Below are positions 23,986 to 34,924 of a stretch of DNA of 64,000 bases, piece by piece. The DNA comes from Tubiluchus corallicola (taxonomy: Eukaryota; Priapulida; Priapulimorpha; Priapulimorphida; Tubiluchidae): positions 1-64,000 of the forward strand of contig JAQGDQ010000944.1 in the NCBI GenBank assembly GCA_030141605.1, given 5' to 3'. Each line of letters starts with the position of its first letter. Within the stretch, counting starts at the first letter, position 1. Under the pieces are notes generated by a model. It searched no databases and had not been told where the DNA came from. It worked only from the letters and a program-made list of their open reading frames with translations. The position numbers and the translations under genes were made by a program.

Positions 23986-24569
23986 AGTTATTGCAGCGTG
24001 TTCTTCAATATTATGTGAAATTGTCTTAATTTTGGCAGCAGAGACAAAACAGCGTAACCGTAGCGTGAGAACAAGGTTGGATGCTTTCTTAGTGCTTACT
24101 GCCATCTGTCGGGGGATAAACAAACGAAAATTAATTGGAAAGCTACAGTTTCTTAAAAAAATACTATAGGATAAAACTGTTTATTAGAACCAACATTATA
24201 AAAAACTTCGAGTAAAAATTTATTTCAGTTCAACTTTTTGCATTTATTAAATCAGATAAAGATATTAGTTAATTTGTACTAAAAGTTTAAAAAACTTTGA
24301 GCAAAATACCAAAATTATTAAAAAATGGAAAATAGAAAAGAAATTCATACGTGCAAATATATCTTAAATGTGTGTATTGATGCTAACAATATAATTATTA
24401 ATAATTATTAATAATAACATAATAATTATACAAATAATAATTAATGGTAATTTGACTAAGATAATCACAGTTTGGAAAAGTGCAAAAATGCGTTTAAATC
24501 TTGTGTCATCCCGACACACGTCACAATTTGACAATAAAGTTTAATTCCTCTAACAATGATTACCATCAA
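23986..24569. other. No gene seen
   Basis: AT-rich unique sequence. Confidence 0.5.
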
Positions 24570-24577
24570 CTGGTTAC

Positions 24578-24984
24578 TAGGGATGAGCATCGAATGCTCG
24601 AATTCAATTCGAACGATTTTTTTAGTTCGCACTCGATTCGAATCCAAAACTATAGAGTCGAATAATTCAGCACTTCAATCACACATGTTCTTTATCACTA
24701 AAACGATTGAAACATCATGCAATTAGCGTAATTTAGCAGTGATTTCTGCGCACAATTTTTAAACAAATTATTAGTCGTTTTATTGCAGAACAAATTCGAT
24801 TTTTAAGCATGATCTTTGTAAGACTAATTTTTACCGCTGGTTCGAAAACTTGTTCGAAAATCATTTAATCTCAATTTGAATTCGCTTCGAATTCGAAACA
24901 CTGAAGTTCGGTTCGATTCGAATTCGAAAGTCACAAATTTGGTTCAATTCGAATTTGCTTTCTGGTAGAGAATGCTCACCCGTA
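24578..24984. mobile_element. hAT-like MITE with perfect 8-bp target duplication
   Basis: Ends TAGGGATGAGCAT and (inverted) TACGGGTGAGCAT, flanked on both sides by CTGGTTAC (24570-24577 and 24985-24992). An 8-bp duplication is the hAT hallmark. The interior is rich in TTCGAATTCGAA-like sequence and has no ORF. Confidence 0.85.
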
Positions 24985-25029
24985 CTGGTTACTAGCATTT
25001 TCAGTGCTGCAAACAGACTTAAATAAGCC

Positions 25030-25348
25030 TTTTCACAGTTTCGTTGTGCGAACGCAGTTCAGAGTTGAAGTGCACCTCAGCAGCCCGTCTTAACTACAAC
25101 CATCGCGTGACACGTGCAAAAAGTAAAGCTGTCTGGTGCATCAGTTCAGTAAACTTGAAGTTTGCTTAATTATGCATTAGTCTGTGTGTAGAGTGATGTA
25201 CTAGCAGGATCTGTAGTTAGCTGTTTAAACTGTTACTATTACAACAGCATGGGCTGCGAGGAGTTGTCAAGTGTACACAAACGCATTGTCTGGTACACTT
25301 AACCTTTGACCTTTTCACCATCATCATCAGTCGTTGGAACTGTGAAAA
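25030..25348 (-). mobile_element. Inverted-terminal MITE with nuclear-receptor-like DR1 motif, copy 1
   Basis: Left end TTTTCACAGTTTC, right end GGAACTGTGAAAA. Related copies are at 28313-28781 and 38410-38776. TAACCTTTGACCT at 25300-25312 is, inverted, AGGTCAAAGGTTA. Confidence 0.65.
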
Positions 25349-25953
25349 TGTTCATTAACTACAAATGCATAACAGTAAAACGCACTACCAAAATAATTCG
25401 CTTATATAAAACTGTCGATGATCATGACACACACATTACAGGCAATGCAAATATTTGTTCCTACCAGTGGCAGCCATAGTAAGTTAAATTTAGTAGGTGT
25501 GTTGCTATTACAGTGGGTGCCGTTTATTAAACTCACAGTAATGTAGAATCAATCGCCTAATTGTCTCAAAAACATCTAGTACGGGCCGTTCCTATGCAAA
25601 AAAGTATATCAAACTGTCTGCAATTGACTCAAATAACCCTGCATAGATGATCCTATATTTTTATACGTAGAGATATACACGTGGTTACACTGATGTACGT
25701 GATGTAAACAAAGTGATGGCCTGCCAACTAGCGGTCAGCTCGCAAAACAAGGGATTTTGCCCGTCTTGGCAGACCGAGAGTGTGAGTGTAGTTGTAGTAG
25801 ACTAACTCAAGTACAGACAGTACAGACAGCACAGACAGTACAGACAGTACAGACAGCACAGACAGTACAGACAGTTGTAGTAGACTAACTCAAGTACAGA
25901 CAGTTTGTTTTCTGTATTTTACAAAAGTATAAACACCATATTGATTATTTCAT
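25349..25953. other. Region 3' of the LOXHD1-like gene
   Basis: Mostly unique. 25810-25905 is a 10-bp GTACAGACAG-type repeat (about nine units) interrupted by a duplicated TTGTAGTAGACTAACTCAAG. No clear AATAAA on the minus strand close to the stop. Confidence 0.5.
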
Positions 25954-26327
25954 CTATTTTGTTGGTAGCAAATCTCTGCAGATTAGACCGTCACCTTTCT
26001 TCTTATCCAGCCATTTGCCACAGGGAAAAATGGTAGTGTGCCCATCTACTTTATTAGTAACTTCAACGCGTTCACACAACCAACCAGCCCCGAAACCGGC
26101 ATTATCGTGCTCCAGTCTTAACTTAGTCAAGTCGCCTAAATCCAGGGCTTCGATTTGAAACGTATCAACTTGGTTTCGCTCAAACAAATCCCGGAATCTT
26201 TGCTTTAGGGGGCGCTTTCCTGTGTCTCCGTTAGAGCCAAACAGCGTTACGGACACATTAGCATCTGTACCCGCACCTTTCTCGTCCGCCGTGATAACTA
26301 CGACTTCGTATGTAACCGGTTCAAGTT
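25954..26327 (-). CDS. LOXHD1: LOXHD1-like gene, last exon (PLAT domain 5)
   Basis: This exon encodes a whole PLAT (lipoxygenase-homology) beta-sandwich. It starts [19 protein letters not shown], runs through [19 protein letters not shown] and ends with [13 protein letters not shown] and ICRDLLPTK before TAG. The acceptor is TTTCAG at 26328-26329 and the phase is 1, as for the other PLAT starts here. LOXHD1 proteins are chains of PLAT domains; the human protein has fifteen and is needed in auditory hair-cell stereocilia. PLAT domains bind lipid or protein at membranes. The function in this animal is unknown. Eleven exons on the minus strand (63680-63885, 61849-62038, 39702-39862, 39196-39282, 38266-38386, 36765-36995, 33593-33748, 31092-31227, 28944-29119 and this one, with repeats five PLATs long) read as one frame. 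Confidence 0.88.
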
Positions 26328-26559
26328 CTGAAAGCGAATCAATAAAATCAGTCGAAAAGAAATAAATAAAAACACAAATTTATCAAACTTTGTTGATGTT
26401 TTGATTTGAAAATTCTTTAATGTATCTTTGATAATAACATTTGTCAATATTATTAAACTTTTTGTGTCTTTGCTGGATAATTTTCGTTTATTCAAACAGC
26501 TGAAATGGATCAAATAGAAAAGTTGTATCAAATAAATACAAAACATCCATTGTTGACAA

Positions 26560-27245
26560 GTTACATGCAGAATGTGTGACTTTACGAACAATAAACACCC
26601 ATTGTTGACTTGCAAACAATAAATACTCATTGTTGACTCATGAACAACAAACACCCGTTGTTGACTTATGAACAATAAACACCCGTTGTTGACTTATGAA
26701 CAATAAACACCCATTGTTGACTTATGAACAATAAACACCCATTGTTGACTTATGAACAATAAACACCCATTGTTGACTTACAAACAATAAATACTCATTG
26801 TTGACTTATGAACAACAAACACCCGTTGTTGACTTATGAACAATAAACACCCATTGTTGACTTATGAACAATAAACACCCATTGTTGACTTATGAACAAT
26901 AAACACCCATTGTTGACTTATGAACAATAAACACCCATTGTTGACTTACAAACAATAAACACTCATTGTTGACTTATGAACAATAAACACCCGTTGTTGA
27001 CTTACGAACAATAAACACCCATTGTTGACTTACGAACAATAAACACCCATTGTTGACTTACGAACAATAAACACCCATTGTTGACTTACGAACAATAAAC
27101 ACCCATGGTTGACAAGTTACATGAAGAATATGTGACTGCACGAACAATAAACACCCATTGTTGACTTATGAACAATAAACACCCATTGTTGATTTACGAA
27201 CAATAAACACCCATTGTTGACTTATTAACAATAAACACCTACTGT
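26560..27245. repeat. 28-bp intronic array
   Basis: About 24 units of GAACAATAAACACCCATTGT plus TGACTTAT, in the last LOXHD1-like intron. Each unit contains AATAAA on the plus strand, antisense to the gene. Confidence 0.95.
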
Positions 27246-27617
27246 TGACATGAAAAAAGCATGACTTTTAAATTATTCATAAAAAGCACCTCTTATTGTC
27301 GAAACTCTGCCCTTTTCTATATCACAGCATTCTAATTTCACATAATCTTTCTTTCTTTCACTCAAATTGATCCAACTTTTGCAAGGGAACAAAAATCTAC
27401 AAAAAAAACGCACCAATAAGATTATAAATTAAGCACAAAATACAAATAAAACAATAAAATATAGTAGGTAAGAAAGAAACGTATCCAAAACCTATTTTGA
27501 GATACGTTAAACATTAGTTCACATTGGCACTAATGACTAATCGGCATTAACGATTATCACCAATTAAAGCTACAATAATAGATATAAAAAACTAAATAAA
27601 CAAGCAAATATTTACAG

Positions 27618-27843
27618 AAACAAAATAAAAACAAACAAATTATATACATATATATATACTATATATATATATACGTCCCAATTTTATATATATATATGTC
27701 TTTTATATAATATATAATATATATATATATATAAGTCCAAATTTTTTATATATATATATATATATATGTCTTTTATATAATATATATAATATATATATAT
27801 ACTATATATATATATAAACTATATATATATATATTATATAAAA

Positions 27844-27881
<38 letters not shown>

Positions 27882-27904
27882 ATTGGTTTGTTTTTATTTT
27901 GTTT
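27618..27904. repeat. Large TA-rich palindrome
   Basis: The arm AAACAAAATAAAAACAAAC at the left is inverted at the right (GTTTGTTTTTATTTTGTTT). Between them is almost pure (TA)n with ATGTCTTTTATATAATATAT and its inverse. Strong hairpin or cruciform potential. Confidence 0.9.
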
Positions 27905-28312
27905 ATATATGTATATATATATATATAAACTTTATTTATTTTAAGTGGATTGACATACAGTAATGTTTACTGATCGGAGTTTTTCCACTGTGTAACAAAT
28001 ACATTTTAGTTGAGAACAGAAATATGCAACTGGTTATCAAGAAGATAGTTAGTTCAAGTTACAGTTTATTTCCACTGAGAGAATGTAAATACCGAGGTGA
28101 ATCTAAAACGATTCATTAATTCTATTCAAAGTCATAATTTCATAATCCATTAGAATAGTTATTCAGGTAAAGGTTCCAAAATTGTTATTAAAATGGCTGA
28201 AGTAATTATGAAAGATAGCAAATGTATGGAAACCCAAAATGAATCATTCATTTCTGATTTTATTTGCAAATATTTTTAGTGGGGAAGAAATTCCTGCATA
28301 TTTTTAATAAGC
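27905..28312. other. Intronic, nothing recognised
   Basis: AT-rich intron sequence. Confidence 0.5.
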
Positions 28313-28781
28313 TTTTTCACAGTTGCAGTGATTGATGATGATCGTGAAAAGGTCAAAGGTTAAATGTACCGGACAACGCATTTGCGTACGCTTGACAATG
28401 CCTCACAGCCCAAGCTATTGTAATAGTAACAGTTTTAATAGCTAGAATCTTACCTAGTTCATTTTTTCTTGTTCCTAAGCAAGATCCTGCTAGTAAATCA
28501 CTCTGTGCACAGACTAATGCATAATTAACTAAAATCACATAAAACAACTGCTGTGACTGAACTGATACGACAGACGGCTTTGCTTTACCCACACTTCACG
28601 TGACAGTTGTAGTTAAGATGCATTGCTGTGGTACACTTAACGTTTGACCTACAACAACTGCAGTTACCGAGCTGATGCAGCAGTCAGCTTTGCTTTATCC
28701 ACATGCCAGTGACAGTTGTATTTAAGACATGTTGCTGCGGTACACTTAACCTTTGACCTACAGCAACTGCACGTGCGCAAA
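28313..28781 (+). mobile_element. DR1-bearing MITE, copy 2
   Basis: Begins TTTTTCACAGTTGCAGTGAT. It carries AGGTCAAAGGTTA at 28350-28362 and the inverse, TAACCTTTGACCT, at 28747-28759. A partial second right end (near 28630) suggests a terminal duplication. Confidence 0.65.
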
Positions 28782-28943
28782 ACGAAATTGTGCAAAGGTT
28801 TATTCGCTTCACTCTTTTTACTATAATGCCTAACACGGGTTGCTATCTGCTCTATCAGTGAGTCAGTCAGTACCCACTTTACTTTATGTATCATAAGTGT
28901 CTTTTAGATAGCTAAAAACTATTTAAAATACAGAAACCAGTAC

Positions 28944-29119
28944 CCTGGTAAACTATTACGTACACGTGTCCAGTAATTGTGTCAACAATTCTAACTTCCT
29001 CACAGTGCCATTTTGCTCGGACGTTGCCCATATCCCTGTCTCGGCCGCGGTGACCAAGACGTAGAAACTCCAACTCACCCAAATCTGGCAGCGTGAAAGT
29101 GAACGTGTCCGTTTGTCCT
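28944..29119 (-). CDS. LOXHD1: LOXHD1-like exon, second half of PLAT domain 4
   Basis: Encodes GQTDTFTFTLPDLGELEFLR, then LGHRGRDRDMGN and KWHCEEVRIVDTITGHVYVI, the usual second half of a LOXHD1 PLAT repeat. The acceptor ATTTAG joins the 31092 exon so that the junction reads ILRRGQTD. The donor is less certain. I place it at GG|GTACTG (28942-28943), which gives the phase 1 needed by the last exon. As drawn, this domain lacks the FPCxxWL end seen in its sister domains, so a small exon may be missing. Confidence 0.8.
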
Positions 29120-29999
29120 CTAAATACAATCAGCACAGATATAAATGCTATTGCTGCCAAGGCTCTCACCTTGTAACTCAAAGGTTCCTGGTTCAAAAGC
29201 AAGTTATGCCATTTGTTTTTTACGTATCTTTTCTATTAATCAACTTTGTTTTCAAAAATATAATAATCCTGTCAGCAACTTGATATTCTCAAGTTGTCAA
29301 GGAAATGTTTAAAAAATACTAAACATCTAATTTTATAACCCTTTACCCACTTTCCGGGCAAGAAATTAGAACTGCAATTGTAAGGAACTTGTATTTTCAA
29401 ACTCTGATAATAGTTCGTGAAAGCAGTTATTTTGCTTCAAGTTTTTTCTGTTGCCAAGGTTTGATCTTCTTCACGAAGAGCCATCTACTGGATTTAAACA
29501 TAACTATAATGTGTTCTTGCAAAGTCCATAGCAACCAACATTTGTACGGTTGCTAAGTGTTTTCTAGAAACGCGACAAAAAACAATGGCTAACTTTAACA
29601 GTAATTTTCTCAAGATTATGTTTTTCAGTGCGCAGCCTGCACCTGAACTTCAACGTGGATTATCTCAGCTTAGAAATAACACAGAGTGATGAACTTGGTA
29701 TCAAAATGATCCTCATGAAATGGAGATTCAGGATATGTGAATAACTGGAAAAACTTAATTGCCAACTTATGGACGATTTTGCCTGGCAAGCACTCATATA
29801 GGAAATAAAAACATTCAGTCTGCTGCATTCTCTCTAACACATTTTTACAAGCAAAAAATAAAATCAACTTTCATTTTTGTTCTCGACAAATCCGGAGTTT
29901 TTCATCGTTAATTAAATATTGAAATTAAAATCGCAAATGGTCATATAATTAACTTCAAAATTGATTTACTAATGACAACTATGTAGTTGTGTACAATTA
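29120..29999. other. Intronic, nothing recognised
   Basis: Unique intron sequence; no exon-like PLAT fragment seen on either strand. Confidence 0.5.
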
Positions 30000-31022
30000 A
30001 TAATCCCAGGTAATACACATTAATCCCATGTAATACACATTAATCGCAGCTAGTATACATTAATCCCAGGTAATACACATTAATCCCAGGTAATACACAT
30101 TAATCCCAGGTATACACATTAATCCCATGTAATACACATTAATCCCATGTAATACACATTAATGCCAGGTAATACACATTAATCCCAGATAATACACATT
30201 AATCCCAGGTAATACACATTAATCCCATGTAATACACATTAATGCCAGGTAATACACTTTAATCCCATGTAATACACATTAATGCCAGGCAATACACATT
30301 AATCCCATGTAATACACATTAATGCCAGGTAATACACATTAATGCCAGGTAATACACATTAATCCCAGGTAATACACATTAATCCCTGGTAATACACATT
30401 AATCCCAGGTAATACACATTAATCCCAGCTAATACACATTAATCCCAGGTAATACACATTAATCCCAGGTAATACACATTAAACCCAGGTAATACACATT
30501 AATCCCAGGTAATACACATTAATCCCAGGTAATACACATTAATCCCAGGTAATACACATTAATCCCAGGTAATACACATTAATCCTAGATAATACACATT
30601 AATCCCAGCTAATACACATTAATCCCAGCTAATACACATTAATCCCAGGTAATACACATTAATCCCAGCTAATACACATTAATCTCAGCTAATACACATT
30701 AATCCCAGGTAACACACATTAATCCCAGGTAATACACATTAATCCCAGGTAATACACATTAATCCCAGGTAATACACATTAATCCCAGGTAATACACATT
30801 AATCCCAGGTAATACACATTAATCCCAGCTAATACACATTAATCCCAGGTAATACACATTAATCCCAGCTAATACACATTAATCTCAGCTAATACACATT
30901 AATCCCAGGTAATACACATTAATCAGAGGTAATACACATTAATTACAGGTAATACACATTAATCACAGGTAATACACATTAATCCCAGGTAATACACATT
31001 AATCCCAGGTAATACACATTAA
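30000..31022 (+). repeat. 20-bp intronic array, ~51 copies
   Basis: Very regular AATCCCAGGTAATACACATT units. Each carries CAGGTAAT on the plus strand, antisense to the host gene. Variants affect mainly CCCAGG (CATGT, CAGCT, GCCAG). It is a direct repeat with no spacers, so not a CRISPR array. Confidence 0.97.
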
Positions 31023-31091
31023 TACTTGAGTAGCCATTTCTCTCATTTCACTCAGTAAAAAAATGAAAAATTATTTCAACAGATATTATAC

Positions 31092-31227
31092 CTCCTTAAT
31101 ATCTTTTCTCTTGCTGAGTTTTCTAATACAACCTCAGCAGCATCCTTTGTGCCCTCTAATAGCATCCACACATTATGCACTGTTTCCGCATCTTTTTTGT
31201 CTGAGGTTACCACGGTTACTTCGTACA
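31092..31227 (-). CDS. LOXHD1: LOXHD1-like exon, first half of PLAT domain 4
   Basis: Encodes VYEVTVVTSDKKDAETVHNV, then WMLLEGTKDAAEVVLENSAR and EKILRR. This is the first half of a PLAT repeat, with the VWxxLxGxKG-like strand and LENS motif of LOXHD1. Acceptor TTCTAG, donor GGAG|GTATAA. The phases match both neighbours (phase 1 in, phase 2 out). AETVHN replaces the common AGTDANV-type sequence. Confidence 0.88.
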
Positions 31228-32234
31228 CTAGAACAAATATCATACACATTTCATACACTCACAGTTATGGAACAGTGATAGTAAAATACTAAGAAATGAA
31301 TTTTATAGTTAAAAATAACACAACTTTATTAAACTTTTACACTAAAAAGTTAAAGTAGTGCCAAACGTTTCAACAGGCTGCTGGTTACAGGCATTTTAAC
31401 CGCCTGTAATAAAAATTGAAACGAATTTTATGTTTTATTGCAAGTATAATGTATTTAAAGCAAAACTGGTCCCAATCTGAAACTGCAGGTTAAAACAATC
31501 TACTGTTTAAAATATTGAAAGGAAACATACTATTTTTTAGCAAATTATCAAGAATTACTACCACACAAACACAATTTCGTGTCCCGCACCTTAAATTTCA
31601 ATTCAGAGGTGGTAAAATTTTTAATTTATGCGTTATAGGCAGTTCTTTGTAAAAAATTCTTTGTTAAATTTTTCTAAATTTAAGTGATAACACTAAAATA
31701 AACCCAAAATACTGAGTGAGTTGTTCTTTCCTTTAAAATATCAAAGAAAAATAGCTGGCGACTGCACGCTGCTGCCATCTGTCAGTCGCAAATGTAATAA
31801 ATTGGAGACAAAGGCAGAAATAAGCAGTGGCTACATAAACTGCTACTTAACTGCACATATTTACTTGATACTTTGAATACCTCAAAGAAAAATAGCTGGT
31901 GACTGCACGCTGCTGCCATCTGTCAGTCGCAAATGTAACAAATAGGAGACAAAGGCAGAAATAAGCCGTGACTGCTACTTAACTGCACAGATTTACTTGA
32001 ATACTTATTTGGTTGCAAAATGTAACGAATCCAGACGAAATTAACAAAACATTCTGAAACTTGTGCAAGTTACAACATAATTAGACAGATTTACAAATTA
32101 CAACCTAATCATACAAACTGAATGTGTGATTAATGTACTGATTATTTACACAAATATCTCTCTATTTCAAGTTGTTTTTTTCTTTCTTATGTGCAAAGGT
32201 CCTTGACAGATAATTACATAAATGTTCTGTATGT
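31228..32234. other. Intron with family R fragment and a ~130-bp duplication
   Basis: 31455-31588 is the first ~135 bp of family R (TTAAAGCAAAACTGG onward). 31745-31985 holds two tandem units of about 120 bp containing CTGCTGCCATCTGTCAGTCG. The rest is unique and AT-rich. Confidence 0.7.
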
Positions 32235-33592
32235 AGTTACGTATCTTTCTTACTGTCATGTGGTAGAGTGGTACTACACGTCAGCTCTCTCACTAGTTAC
32301 TCATCACCTACCTTTCTTACTGTCATGTGGTAGAGTGGTACTACACGTCAGCTCTCTCATTAGTTACTCATCACCTACCTTTCTTACCACCATGTGGTAG
32401 AGTGGTACTACACATCAGCTCTCTCACTAGTTACTCATCACCTACCTTTCTTACTGTCATGTGGTAGAGTGGTACTACACGTCAGCTCTCTCACTAGTAG
32501 CTTCTCACCTACCTTTCTTACCGCCATGTGGTAGACTGGTACTACACGTCAGCTCTCTCACTAGTTACTCATCACCTACCTTTCTTACTGTCATGTGGTA
32601 GAGTGGTACTACACGTCAGCTCTCTCACTAGTAGCTCCTCACCTACCTTTCTTACCGCCATGTGGTAGACTGGTACTACACGTCAGCTCTCTCACTAGTT
32701 ACTCATCACCTACCTTTCTTACTGTCATGTGGTAGAGTGGTACTACACGTCAGCTCTCTCACTAGTTACTCATCACCTACCTTTCTTACTGTCATGTGCT
32801 AGAGTGGTACTACACATCAGCTCTCTCACTAGTTACTCATCACCTACCTTTGTTACTGTCATGTGGTAGAGTAGTACTACACGTCAGCTCTCTCACTAGT
32901 TACTCATCACCTACCTTTCTTACTGTCATGTGGTAGAGTGGTACTACACGTCAGCTCTCTCACTAGTTACTCATCACCTACCTTTCTTACTGTCATGTGG
33001 TAGAGTGGTACTACACGTCAGCTCTCTCACTAGTTACTCATCACCTACCTTTCTTACTGCCATGTGGTAGAGTGGTACTACACGTCAGCTCTCTCACTAG
33101 TTACTCATCACCTACCTTTCTTACTGTCATGTGGTAGAGTGGTACTACATGTCAGTTCTCTCACTAGTTGCTCATCACCTACCTTTCTTACTGTCATGTG
33201 ATAGAGTGGTACTACACGTCAGCTGTCTCACTAGTTACTCATCACCTACCTTTCTTACCGCCATGTGTGGTGGTTGTGTGTTTGTTTTTTTTTTGTGTGT
33301 GGTGGTTGTGTTTTGTTTTTTTTTTGTGTGTGGTGGTTGTGTTTTGTTTTTTTTTTGTGTGTGGTGGTTGTGTTTTGTTTTTTTGTTGTGGTTGTGTTTT
33401 TTTTTTTTTTGTGTGGTGGTACGTCAGCTTCACTAGTTACTCATCACCTACCTTTCTTACTGCCATGGTAGACTGGTACTACACGTCAGCTCTCTCACTA
33501 GTTACTCATCACCTACCTTTCTTACTGTCATGTGGTAGAGTGGTACTACACGTCAGCTCTCTCACTAGTTACTCATCACCTACCTTTCTTAC
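32235..33592 (-). repeat. 67-bp minisatellite carrying a copied exon end and splice donor
   Basis: About eighteen units on the intron side of the 33593-33748 exon. Read on the minus strand, each unit copies the last ~45 bp of that exon (CTAGTGAGAGAGCTGACGTG onward, to CCACATGGCG or CCACATGACA) plus the donor GTAAGAAAG. The nearest units keep the exon's own GCG|GTAAG; most others have ACA|GTAAG. A G/T-rich block (33262-33420) interrupts the array. Confidence 0.93.
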
Positions 33593-33748
33593 CGCCATGT
33601 GGTAGACTGGTAATACACGTCAGCTCTCTCACTAGTTGCTTATCGTCGTGTGTTCTAGACAGCCACTGATTACATGGAAACTTGTACTTGCGTCCCGTAG
33701 CTTCATCTTCAATTTCCACACTTTCCAAATGCCAGGAAGAACCCAGAC
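33593..33748 (-). CDS. LOXHD1: LOXHD1-like exon, second half of PLAT domain 3
   Basis: Encodes GLGSSWHLESVEIEDEATGR, then KYKFPCNQWLSRTHDDKQLV and RELTCITSLPHG. FPCNQWL and DDKQLVREL are the standard LOXHD1 domain end and linker. The acceptor is at 33749-33750. The donor GGCG|GTAAGA gives phase 1, matching the next exon; an earlier GTGAGA at CTA|GTGAGA would give the wrong phase. The exon end is the source of the neighbouring 67-bp array, so each unit offers a competing donor. Confidence 0.88.
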
Positions 33749-34924
33749 CTATCAAAATGTATCAAATTGAAAAAAGTGTTCCACTTATCGTGTTATTGAA
33801 AACTGTTGTAATATCAACCAGAAGCCACTTTTAACTCGTTCAGGACTGCATCATTCAAAAGAGGTCTTATAAAACCCAGGACTTTTCTGCTGCTGTATGA
33901 GCACAGACATAACTAAATGATTACAAAGAGGGAGCTGTTCTTCTAAGGAGAATCTCGGCTATCCAATCATGCTGTTTCTTCAAACATTCATAAGTGAATT
34001 AATTGAATAAAAGTATCTGCTGTACAGCTAACAGATCATTCAATAACAAATTAAAGTCGTTAGAACTTTTAACAGAAATTGCTCCTTAAAAATAGAGTAG
34101 ACTTGAGGCTAAAGTTTATTAGAGTGTTGTGACTGGATAGTTGAAATTTTCTACATTAGCTGATTTCACACAAGTGACACTGTACATTGTTACAGTGCAA
34201 ACACTGCAGTTAGTGAAAACTTTCTTTTTATTTTTTCGTCAAAAATTGATTTTGAATTTGTCTAAGGTAAGCAAATGCATTTCATATGTAATTTTGCATA
34301 AAAGCATAAATTTTCCACTGTGTGAGGAATAGAAACCTACAAAAATGATCAACTATAACGTAATCGCTGCTTAGTGAGAGCAGTTTTTCATGAACTCGTG
34401 CAAAATGTAGCAAACTTTTACTGTCCTGAAGGAGTTAAACTAAACAATGAAAACTGTACTGACGCTAAGCCACGGTATGGACACTAAGTAAAAAAATCCA
34501 TAAAAATAAACCACTGTCGAAAAAAAGCCAAAAACTGACAATTTTCAAACCGCTGAATGTTATAGTTGGAAAGAAAACACTGTAAGATGCCAATGAATTC
34601 CACATAAAAGAGTTCTGAGGAAATCTCCTAGGACAGTCGGTTTAATGTGAACCATATTCATTGATGCATGGACTGCAGATTAAAATGAAGTGCATGAAAT
34701 TCTGATTTGATGTTGCCTTCGAGTGTGATAGTATCTCCGATGACGAGGTCTGGTAATTAAGTTGTTATTAAACTGTGATGTTTCTCCATATTATTGTGTT
34801 CATAAGAGTGTCAAGGTTAGTTGTTCAAGACAATGAACTGATGACTAATTAACAAAATCCTGTTGTTTCATACAGTTTCTTGCATTAACGAAATAAGAAA
34901 TGCCAAATGCAAAGAATAACAGAA
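33749..34924. other. Intronic, nothing recognised
   Basis: Unique AT-rich intron sequence. Confidence 0.5.

Noticed and set aside
30000-31022. CRISPR-like array
   Set aside because: Contiguous 20-bp direct repeats without spacers, in a eukaryotic intron.
33633-33640. Earlier donor CTA|GTGAGA for the LOXHD1-like exon
   Set aside because: It would end in phase 0 while the next exon needs phase 1. The GGCG|GTAAGA donor fits and yields the standard VREL linker.
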